Positions 31,677 to 38,031 of a DNA stretch of 38,031 bases are shown here, piece by piece (within the stretch, counting starts at the first letter, position 1; each line of letters begins with the position of its first letter). The notes under the pieces are model-generated. The model was not told the DNA's origin and made no database searches. It saw only the letters and a list, made by a program, of their open reading frames with translations. The stretch spans positions 1 to 38,031 of the forward strand of contig JAFMQY010000014.1 in assembly GCA_017354415.1 (NCBI GenBank), written 5' to 3'. Source of the stretch: Nocardioides sp. (lineage in GTDB: Bacteria; Actinomycetota; Actinomycetes; Propionibacteriales; Nocardioidaceae). The position numbers and the translations under genes are program-made.

Positions 31677-32711
31677 ATGTCCGAGATTCACAAGCGGATG
31701 GCCAAACGGCTGCGCGCCGACCTCGCCGACCGCGGCATCACCCTCAGCCACAGCGAGGCGCTCGAGCTGGTCGCCCATCAGCACGGCGCGCGTGACTGGA
31801 ACACCCTCGCGGCCAGATCCGCGCCCGACGAAGCACCCGAGAGCCCGGCGGTGCCGATCCTGCGGATCTTCGACCGGGACAAGGCGGTCGAGTTCTACGT
31901 CGAGTACCTCGGCTTCCATCTCGACTGGGAGCACGGCGGCCACGAGCTGCATACCCCTGTGTACGCCCAGGTGAGCCGCGGCCGCGCCATCCTGCACCTG
32001 AGCGAGCACCATGGGGACGCCAGCCCCGGCGGTGCGGCATTGATCTCGGTCGCTGACGTGACGACCCTGCACGACGAGCTGCACACGCGTCCCTACACCT
32101 ACGCGCACCCGGGGATCCGCGACGAGGACTGGGGCCGGGTGATGGTCGTGATCGACCCGTTCCACAACCGGATCGTCTTCCACCAACCGGTGGTCACCGA
32201 CGTCGAGCCACGGCCCGTGGAGGCGGCGGCGCCGATCGAGCTCAGCTACGAGCTCGATGCCACCGTCGAGGAGGCGTTCGAGGCGTTCACCCGGCGGATC
32301 GACGAGTGGTGGCACCCCGCGTACGCCCCGGAGGGACTGGTACGCGTCGCGATCCAGCCCGAGGTCGGCGGCCGCGCGTCGATGCTCCTCGCCGACGGCA
32401 CGACGTACACCTGGGGGACGGTGACGCTGTGGCGTCCGCCGTTCGAGTACGCCCAGACGTTCACCCTCGCGCAGGACCCCGAGCATCCGAGCACGCTCCA
32501 GGTGCAGCTCGAGCGCACGCCGTCGCGCGGACGCCGGCACCCGGGCTCCATCCTCCGCTTCTCCCACGGCGGCTGGACGATGGCGAACGTCGGGGACCGG
32601 GCGAGGTTCAGCGAGTGGGGCATCCTGCTCGACCGCTTCGCCGCGGTCGCGGACGGTCGGCCGGTGCCGGAGGTCCCGGCCTTCGTCACCGAGGGAGGCC
32701 AGCCGGACTAG
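31677..32711 (+). CDS. Fusion: Glyoxalase_8-like domain + VOC + SRPBCC/AHSA1
   Basis: A 344-aa three-part protein. Residues 1-45 (KRMAKRLRADLADRGITLSH, ALELVAHQHGARDWNTLAA) match the short glyoxalase-related N-terminal domain. Residues about 60-175 are a VOC domain of the bleomycin-resistance type (ILRIFDRDKAVEFYVEYLGF, then a terminal FHNRIVFHQ). Residues about 185-335 are an AHSA1-type SRPBCC domain (IELSYELDATVEEAFEAFTR, RIDEWWHP, SMLLADGTTYTWGTV). Binding of a small hydrophobic ligand is likely; the role is unknown. It heads an operon with a GNAT and a DinB gene. Confidence 0.88.
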   Translation: MSEIHKRMAKRLRADLADRGITLSHSEALELVAHQHGARDWNTLAARSAPDEAPESPAVPILRIFDRDKAVEFYVEYLGFHLDWEHGGHELHTPVYAQVSRGRAILHLSEHHGDASPGGAALISVADVTTLHDELHTRPYTYAHPGIRDEDWGRVMVVIDPFHNRIVFHQPVVTDVEPRPVEAAAPIELSYELDATVEEAFEAFTRRIDEWWHPAYAPEGLVRVAIQPEVGGRASMLLADGTTYTWGTVTLWRPPFEYAQTFTLAQDPEHPSTLQVQLERTPSRGRRHPGSILRFSHGGWTMANVGDRARFSEWGILLDRFAAVADGRPVPEVPAFVTEGGQPD

Positions 32712-32720
32712 CGTGGCCGC

Positions 32721-33008
32721 ATGAGCGATCTCGAGGTGCGCGACAACCCTGACGAGAGCCGGTTCGAGGTGTACGTCGACGGCCGGCCGGCGGGCTCCAC
32801 GGTCTACCAGCTCGCCGACGACGTGATCCTGTTCGTGCACACCGAGGTGGACGACGCGTACGAGGGACAGGGCGTGGGCTCGGACCTGGTCCGGGGCGCG
32901 CTCGACCAGGTGCGCGCGCGGGAGGGCCTGCGAGTCGCCGCGACCTGCCCGTTCGTCCGTGCCTGGATGCGCAAGCACCCCGACTACCTGGACCTGACGC
33001 GGCGATGA
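32721..33008 (+). CDS. Small GNAT-type acetyltransferase
   Basis: A 95-aa protein of the short acetyltransferase family typified by YidJ-like proteins. The acetyl-CoA loop is EGQGVGSDLVRGALD, and HPDYLDL closes the fold. It starts 10 bases after the fusion gene's stop and overlaps the DinB start by four bases. Confidence 0.9.
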   Translation: MSDLEVRDNPDESRFEVYVDGRPAGSTVYQLADDVILFVHTEVDDAYEGQGVGSDLVRGALDQVRAREGLRVAATCPFVRAWMRKHPDYLDLTRR

Positions 33009-33570
33009 GCGACGCGATGAAGGACGACCTCCGCCAGTACCTCCAGAACGGCCGCGACTCGGTCGTGCGGTCGCTGGACGGGCTCTCGGAGTACGACGTA
33101 CGCCGGCCACTGGTGCCGTCGGGCACGAACCTGCTCGGGCTGGTCAAGCACCTGACGGGGATCGAGCTGAACTACTTCGGCCCGTGCGTCGGCCGAACAC
33201 CGCCGGTGACCCTGCCCTGGGAGGAGGACGGTTCGATCTGGGACGGGGCCGACATGTGGGCCACCCCCGACCAGAGCCGGGAGTACCTCCTCGATCTGTA
33301 TCGCACCGCCTGGCGGCACGGCGATGAGTCCTTGGCCACCATCCCCCTCGATGCCAGGGCCGAGGTCCCGTGGTGGCCCGAAGAACGCCGTGGCACGACG
33401 TTCGGACACCTCGTCGTGCGCGTGGTTGCCGAGACCGCCCAGCACGCCGGACATTGCGACATCGTGCGGGAGCTCATCGACGGACGCGGCGGTGCCGGCG
33501 CCGCGGCGCCGAGGTCTGGGAGGCGTACCTCGCGAAGGTCCAGGCGGCAGCCGACTCGTTCCTGGAGTAA
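33005..33570 (+). pseudogene. DinB/DUF664 protein, frameshifted near its C-terminus
   Basis: A DinB-like helical-bundle protein (DLRQYLQNGRDSVVRSLDGL, LLGLVKHLTGIELNYFGP, AETAQHAGHCDIVRELIDG, with conserved His residues that bind metal). The opening frame remains open but becomes low-complexity Arg/Ser after 33500. The expected ending, EVWEAYLAKVQAAADSFLE then TAA at 33568, continues in another frame. The switch falls in the GC-rich run GCCGGCGCCGCGGCGCC around 33493-33510, consistent with one lost base. It may be a real mutation or a sequencing error in a hard GC stretch. Confidence 0.8.
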
Positions 33571-33714
33571 GCCTCTTCTTCATCGTCTCGCGGCGCATCC
33601 CGTTCCGCGCACAACGCCGACGAAGGCGAGACGGAGCGTGTCCTCCAGGGGTCGACTCCTCGGCGCCGCCTCTGCCAGGGTGGATGACTCCAGTCAACGA
33701 TCCCGGAGGACGGC

Positions 33715-34257
33715 ATGGGCGAGATCCTCGTACACGAGTTCATGAGCCTCGACGGTGTGATCGACGCGCCGGTGTGGACCGCCGAGTTCGGCTTCGACCC
33801 GAAGATGGGTGAGATGCTCGCAGCGGTGACCGGGCGGTGCCAGGGCATCCTGCTCGGGCGCACGACGTACCAGATGTTCGAGCCGGCCTGGTCGGCTCGG
33901 ACCGTCGAAGAGGATCCCGGGGCGCCGTTCTTCAACGACACCAAGAAATACGTGGTCTCGGGCACCCTCACCGAGACCACGTGGCGCAACAGCGAGATCA
34001 TCGGCCCCTACGACGCCGACCGGATCCGGGCGCTCAAGGACGAGGTCGGGGACCTTTACGTCAGTGGCAGCGCGACGCTGGTACGGGCACTGGTGGCGGA
34101 CGGGCTCGCCGACCAGCTGCACCTGTTCATGTATCCGATCACCCGTGGGGGTGGCCCGCATGTCTTCCCCGACGGCGTCGAAGGCCGGTTCGAGCTCGCC
34201 GGCAGCGACCGCTACGACAACGGCGTCCTGCATCTCGACCTCCGCCCGAAGGCCTGA
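33715..34257 (+). CDS. RibD C-terminal-like (dihydrofolate-reductase-fold) protein
   Basis: A 180-aa reductase-fold protein. VHEFMSLDGVIDAP, QGILLGRTTYQMFEPAW, KKYVVSGTL, VSGSATLVRALVADGL and LFMYPITRGGG are the family's conserved strands and cofactor loops. CGGAGGA precedes ATG 33715. Known: such stand-alone proteins bind NADPH; most have no assigned substrate. The 144 bases before it contain no gene. Confidence 0.92.
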   Translation: MGEILVHEFMSLDGVIDAPVWTAEFGFDPKMGEMLAAVTGRCQGILLGRTTYQMFEPAWSARTVEEDPGAPFFNDTKKYVVSGTLTETTWRNSEIIGPYDADRIRALKDEVGDLYVSGSATLVRALVADGLADQLHLFMYPITRGGGPHVFPDGVEGRFELAGSDRYDNGVLHLDLRPKA

Positions 34258-34297
34258 GCGTCTCGGAAACCACCGCACCAGACCACCATCGAGCGGG

Positions 34298-35506
34298 TCA
34301 GCGCGACCTGAGGAACGCCCCGAAGTGCGGGACGGTGAAGGCGATCCGGCCGCGCTCTCCGGAGTAGATGAGGCCCTTCTTGAGGAGGGCGTCTCGGGCG
34401 GGTGAGAGCGACTGCGGCTTCTTGCCCAGCACCGCGGCCACCTCGGCGGTCGGCACGGACTCGATGTCGTCGACCGCCTCGTGGTCGTGCGTGAGCCACG
34501 TGGCGGCGTCGGCCATGGCCCGGAGGTACTCCCGCTCCCCCGGCGTCGCACGCTCGTACCGCGACCCGAAGAACCCCACGGCCAGCTCGCGCTCGGCCTC
34601 GGGGGCGGCCACGGCGACGTCGGCTGCGGTGATCGGCGACCGCGGAGCCAGGTCCCAGGCGGTCTTGCCGTAGGCCTGGATGAAGTAGGGATAGCCGCCG
34701 GTGGCGGCGTAGAGCGCGTCGAGCGCCGCATCGTCGTACGCCGCGCCTTCGGCCTCGGCAGGGATCCGGAGCGCGAGGTCGGCGTTCTCGCGGTCGAGCC
34801 GGTCGATCCGCTGGTAGCCGAACAGCCGCTCGGAGTAGGACTTGGCCGCGGAGAGCACGGCCGGGAGGTGCGGCAGGCCCGCCCCGACGACGATCAGCGG
34901 CAGCCCGGACTGGCTGATCTCGTGACAGGCAGCGCACAGGGCGGACACGTCATCGGGTCCGAGGTCCTGCATCTCGTCTATGAACACGGCGACACCGTGC
35001 CCGCGGTCGGCCGCGAGCCCACCGAGGTCGGTGAACAGCTCCACCAGGTCGATCTCGATGTCGCCCGAGTCCGCTCGTCCGCGCACGGACGGCGCGTCGA
35101 TGCCGGGGTGCCAGCGGTCGCGGAGCTTGGCGTGCGTCCCGGCATCGCGCTCGGCGAACGACCGCACGACGCCCAGCACGTGCTCGACCGACTCCTCGTC
35201 CGGGTGCCCGAGCTCCCGGACCGCCTGGTGCAGGGCGGACGAGAGCGGTCGGCGGAGTCCCTGGTCGGGGCGGGCCTCGAGCTTCCCGGTGCCCCAGCCG
35301 CATCGTACCGCGGCCGAGCGCAGCGCGTTGAGCAGCACGGTCTTGCCGACTCCCCGGAGGCCGGTGAGGACGATGCTCCGCTCCGGGCGGCCGTGCGAGA
35401 CACGCTCGAGCACCACGTCGAACGTCCGCAGCTGCGGGTCGCGGCCGGCGAGCTCGGGCGGCCGCTGCCCGGCGCCGGGCGCGTACGGGTTCCGGATCGG
35501 GTCCAT
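34298..35506 (-). CDS. AAA-type ATPase with C-terminal winged helix (orphan)
   Basis: A 402-aa ATPase. GLRGVGKTVLLNAL is the P-loop, VAVFIDEMQD the Walker B, and GLPLIVVGAGLPHLP the sensor region of AAA_16/Orc-like ATPases. The C-terminus (EYLRAMADAATWLTHDHEAV, AAVLGKKPQSLSPARDALLK) is winged-helix-like. Known relatives act in DNA transactions, defence or signalling. It stands alone, convergent with the reductase gene and divergent from the MFS gene, and its role is unclear. Confidence 0.88.
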   Translation of the reverse strand: MDPIRNPYAPGAGQRPPELAGRDPQLRTFDVVLERVSHGRPERSIVLTGLRGVGKTVLLNALRSAAVRCGWGTGKLEARPDQGLRRPLSSALHQAVRELGHPDEESVEHVLGVVRSFAERDAGTHAKLRDRWHPGIDAPSVRGRADSGDIEIDLVELFTDLGGLAADRGHGVAVFIDEMQDLGPDDVSALCAACHEISQSGLPLIVVGAGLPHLPAVLSAAKSYSERLFGYQRIDRLDRENADLALRIPAEAEGAAYDDAALDALYAATGGYPYFIQAYGKTAWDLAPRSPITAADVAVAAPEAERELAVGFFGSRYERATPGEREYLRAMADAATWLTHDHEAVDDIESVPTAEVAAVLGKKPQSLSPARDALLKKGLIYSGERGRIAFTVPHFGAFLRSR

Positions 35507-35665
35507 GCTCGGACCGTATCGGGGTCTCTAGCCGATTCCGTAGATCTCCGCGAGTGGGTCGTCCGCTTGTGGGGCCGGTAGGGCTCCTCCCGGGCGGCAA
35601 TGCGGTGAAGGGACGGTGAACTCCTGCTGAGAAGTGGAGCCCCAGCGAGACGGCCCCCGAGATCG

Positions 35666-35683
35666 TTAGTACTGTTGAACTAA
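35666..35683. promoter_or_regulatory. Palindrome abutting the MFS start codon, probable MarR operator
   Basis: TTAGTAC (35666-35672) and GAACTAA (35677-35683) form an inverted repeat with one mismatch around TGTT, ending at the base before ATG 35684. No ribosome binding site is seen, so the mRNA may be leaderless. An AT-rich dyad of this size is typical of MarR operators, and a MarR gene is the next gene in the operon. Confidence 0.6.
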
Positions 35684-37438
35684 ATGAACTCCACCGCCAG
35701 CCTGTCCTCGCTCGGTCCGCACTACAAGTGGATCGCCCTGTCCAACACGACGCTCGGTGTGCTGATCGCGACGATCAACTCCTCGATCCTGCTGATCGCC
35801 CTGCCCGACATCTTCCGCGGGCTCCGGATCGACCCGCTCGCTCCCGGCAACTCCAGCTACCTGTTGTGGCTGATCATGGGCTACCTCGTGGTCACCGCTG
35901 TCCTGGTGGTGACGTTCGGGCGCCTGGGAGACATGTACGGCCGGGTGAAGATGTACAACGCCGGCTTCGCCATCTTCACCATCTTCTCGATCGCGCTCAG
36001 CGCCACCTGGATGACCGGCACCTCCGGCGTCCTCTGGCTGATCATCATGCGCATCCTGCAGGGTGTCGGCGGCGCCCTGTTGATGGCCAACTCCTCGGCG
36101 ATCATCACCGATGCGTTCCCGGCCGACCAGCGTGGCCTGGCTCTCGGCCTGAACATGGTCGCCGGCATCGCCGGCTCCTTCCTCGGCCTGGTGATCGGCG
36201 GGGTGCTGGCGCCCGTCCACTGGCGGCTCGTGTTCCTGGTGTCGGTGCCGTTCAGCCTCTTCGGCACCCTGTGGGGATACCTCAAGCTGCGAGACCTGAG
36301 CCCGCGCCGCCACCACGTCATGGACTGGTGGGGCAACGTCACCTTCGCCGTCGGTCTGGTCGGGGTGCTGGTCGCGATCACCTACGGCATCCAGCCGTAT
36401 GGCGACCACATCATGGGCTGGACCAATCCCTGGGTGCTGGCCGCCATGGCCGGTGGCATCGGCCTGCTCGTCGTGTTCTGCGTGATCGAGAGCCGGATCG
36501 CGCATCCGATGTTCCACCTCGAGCTGTTCAAGATCCGCGCGTTCACGATGGGCAACATCGCCAGCTTGCTGGCCGGGCTCGGCCGCGGTGGGCTGATGTT
36601 CATCCTGATCATCTGGCTGCAGGGGATCTGGCTGCCCCGCCATGGCTACTCGTTCGAGTCGACGCCGCTGTGGGCCGGCATCTTCATGCTGCCGATGACG
36701 GTGGGCTTCCTCGTCGCCGGCCCGCTCTCGGGCTGGCTGTCCGACCGGTACGGCGCGCGCTGGTTCGCCACCGGCGGCATGGTGATCGCGGCGTTGAGCT
36801 TCTTCTGGTTCGCAGCCCTGCCGGTGAACTTCACGTACTGGATGTTCGCCGCCGCCCTGTTCTGCAACGGGTTCGGCATGGGGCTGTTCGCCTCACCCAA
36901 CCGGGCAGCGGTGATGAACGCGTTGCCTGCCAACCGGCGCGGTGTCGGCGGCGGCATGAGCACGACGTTCCAGAACACCTCGATGGTGCTCTCGATCGGG
37001 ATCTTCTTCTCGCTGATGATCGTCGGCCTCGCCAGCTCACTGCCCGAGACGATGCAGACCGGACTGACGGCGCACGGCGTCCCGGCCGTCGACGCGCAGG
37101 GGGTGGCCGGGCTTCCGCCGGTGGCCGTGCTGTTCGCGTCACTGCTCGGCTACAACCCGGTGCAGTCGCTGGTCGGGGTCCACGTGCTGAGCCAGCTCCG
37201 GCCGACGGACGCGTCGTACCTGACCGGCCACACGTTCTTCCCGTCCCTGATCTCCGGGCCGTTCCACGACGGGCTGATCGTGGCGTTCGCCTTCGCGATC
37301 GCGGCGTGCGTGATCGCGGCGGCGGCCTCGTGGCTGATGGGCGACAAGTTCGTGCATGCCGATGACCAGCACGAGACGAGCCTCGACTTCGCCCAGCCGG
37401 AGGCGGGCACCCCCGAGCCGGAGGGAGCGCGATCGTGA
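35684..37438 (+). CDS. MFS efflux transporter, DHA2-like
   Basis: A 584-aa membrane protein with about 14 helices. GRLGDMYGRVKMYNAG is the loop 2-3 motif A of the major facilitator family, and LSDRYGARWFATGG is its repeat in the second half. INSSILLIALPDI in helix 1 is typical of drug:H+ antiporters of the DHA2 group. It exports drugs or toxic metabolites using the proton gradient; the substrate is unknown. The cytoplasmic tail is acidic. Its stop overlaps the MarR GTG start by four bases. Confidence 0.93.
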   Translation: MNSTASLSSLGPHYKWIALSNTTLGVLIATINSSILLIALPDIFRGLRIDPLAPGNSSYLLWLIMGYLVVTAVLVVTFGRLGDMYGRVKMYNAGFAIFTIFSIALSATWMTGTSGVLWLIIMRILQGVGGALLMANSSAIITDAFPADQRGLALGLNMVAGIAGSFLGLVIGGVLAPVHWRLVFLVSVPFSLFGTLWGYLKLRDLSPRRHHVMDWWGNVTFAVGLVGVLVAITYGIQPYGDHIMGWTNPWVLAAMAGGIGLLVVFCVIESRIAHPMFHLELFKIRAFTMGNIASLLAGLGRGGLMFILIIWLQGIWLPRHGYSFESTPLWAGIFMLPMTVGFLVAGPLSGWLSDRYGARWFATGGMVIAALSFFWFAALPVNFTYWMFAAALFCNGFGMGLFASPNRAAVMNALPANRRGVGGGMSTTFQNTSMVLSIGIFFSLMIVGLASSLPETMQTGLTAHGVPAVDAQGVAGLPPVAVLFASLLGYNPVQSLVGVHVLSQLRPTDASYLTGHTFFPSLISGPFHDGLIVAFAFAIAACVIAAAASWLMGDKFVHADDQHETSLDFAQPEAGTPEPEGARS

Positions 37439-37887
37439 GCCGTCGTACGCCGTCCGAGCACACCCGTCTCGCCGGTGAGGTCCGTACCGAGGTCAACCGC
37501 CTCGCCTACCACCTGCGCACCCCGGCCACCCGCTCCGGCATCACGCCGACCCGGCTGGCTGCGCTGGCGGCGTTGGCGCGCTTCCCGGACGGAGTCCGTC
37601 AGGGAGACCTGGCCGAGCTGATGAACGTCTCGGCGCCGAGCATGACCCGGCTGGTCGAGATCATGTCCGACGCCGGGTGGATCGAGCGCCGCCGCGACCC
37701 CCACGACCAACGCTGCCTCCTGCTGGCGCTGTCGCCGGTCGGCGTCAAGACGCTCGACACCTTGCGCGACGAGTCCGCGACCCAGCTCAGCGAGGAGCTC
37801 GACGACCTGACACCGGAGGAGCGCGCCGCCTTGGCCGCCGCCGTACCCGTCCTCCGGAAGCTCGCCGACCGCCACCTGGACGGCTGA
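37435..37887 (+). CDS. MarR-family regulator
   Basis: A 150-aa regulator. The winged helix is GVRQGDLAELMNVSAPSMTR (recognition helix) followed by LVEIMSDAGWIERRRDPHDQ and RCLLLALSPVG, the MarR wing. GTG 37435 overlaps the transporter stop, so pump and regulator are co-expressed. Inferred: it represses the operon from the palindrome at 35666-35683 until a ligand, probably an exported compound, binds. Confidence 0.93.
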   Translation: MSRRTPSEHTRLAGEVRTEVNRLAYHLRTPATRSGITPTRLAALAALARFPDGVRQGDLAELMNVSAPSMTRLVEIMSDAGWIERRRDPHDQRCLLLALSPVGVKTLDTLRDESATQLSEELDDLTPEERAALAAAVPVLRKLADRHLDG

Positions 37888-37913
37888 GCTCTGTGGGGTG
37901 GTTTCGAGACGGC

Positions 37914-38001
37914 GCTGGCGCGCCTCCTCAACCACCGGAGGCAGCGGCTGGCGCGCCTCCTCAACCGGCACCGAAGGCCCGGCTGGCGCGCCTCCTCAAC
38001 C
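37914..38001. repeat. Dispersed repeat with three copies of a 20-bp unit
   Basis: GCTGGCGCGCCTCCTCAACC occurs at 37914-37933, 37947-37966 and 37982-38001, with 13 and 15 bases between copies. The first copy lies within GGTGGTTTCGAGACGGCG...CCTCAACCACC, whose ends (GGTGGTT / AACCACC) are inverted, so it resembles a REP-type palindromic element. No gene follows before the window edge. Confidence 0.75.
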
Positions 38002-38031
38002 ACCGCCGGCCTTTGCACTGTCGGGACCACG

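Noticed and set aside
35666..36643. 325-aa minus-strand frame opposite the MFS gene
   Set aside because: Composition is the complement of membrane-protein codons and no ribosome binding site is present.
37914..38001. Possible CRISPR array
   Set aside because: Repeats are 20 bases but spacers only 13-15, there are three copies, and no cas genes are nearby.

Overview
The window is a high-GC actinobacterial chromosome segment. Several things point to a proteasome-bearing member of the Nocardioides group: a GTP-type PEP carboxykinase, a WhiB-like protein, a bacterial proteasome activator (Bpa) with a C-terminal Met-Tyr-Leu, frequent GTG starts, and dispersed GTCTCGA / GCGCGCCTCCTCAACC repeats. 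The genus is an inference from gene content and style, not a measured assignment.

Positions 1 to about 9120 are the integrase-side part of an actinomycete integrative and conjugative element (AICE) of the pSAM2 kind, inserted at the 3' end of a tRNA-Arg(ACG) gene (9121-9196, minus strand). Its core is one run of seven overlapping genes, 3675-9056: a small replication/excision-associated protein, a two-helix membrane peptide, a TraB/FtsK-type DNA translocase, a WhiB-like protein, a RepSA-type rolling-circle initiator, an excisionase and a tyrosine integrase. Divergent from it lie an XRE-type regulator with an operator-like inverted repeat and a Nudix hydrolase comparable to the pSAM2 immunity factor Pif. 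An HD-domain protein, a secreted small protein, an exported nuclease and a truncated gene complete the left part. The distal att repeat is not in the window, so the element continues past its left edge. The most striking unexplained DNA structure is a 21-bp inverted repeat (one mismatch) around an inner hairpin in the 3' end of rep, a candidate replication or transfer site.

Positions 9197-19701 hold core genes: pckG behind a perfect 17-bp palindrome; a TrmB/LuxR-like regulator facing an unlisted 46-aa secreted-peptide gene (mature peptide with a Cys-x-x-Cys); two tRNA-Ser genes; a biotinyl carrier, a membrane protein and a nitrilase-family amidohydrolase; and mobA, a DUF6457-like gene, a quinone oxidoreductase and bpa.

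Positions 19712-27224 carry a minus-strand cluster (serS, two HAD phosphatases, a secreted anchored protein), then an SDR enzyme, a PAP2-diacylglycerol-kinase fusion, a DUF4446-like protein and pheA. Positions 27221-38031 carry a VOC protein, a GDT1/TMEM165-type transporter, arginine deiminase, a glycerophosphodiester phosphodiesterase, a VOC-SRPBCC fusion / GNAT / frameshifted DinB operon, a RibD-like reductase, a lone ATPase, and an MFS efflux pump with its MarR regulator and a palindrome at the start codon. The right edge is a dispersed repeat with three copies of a 20-bp unit.
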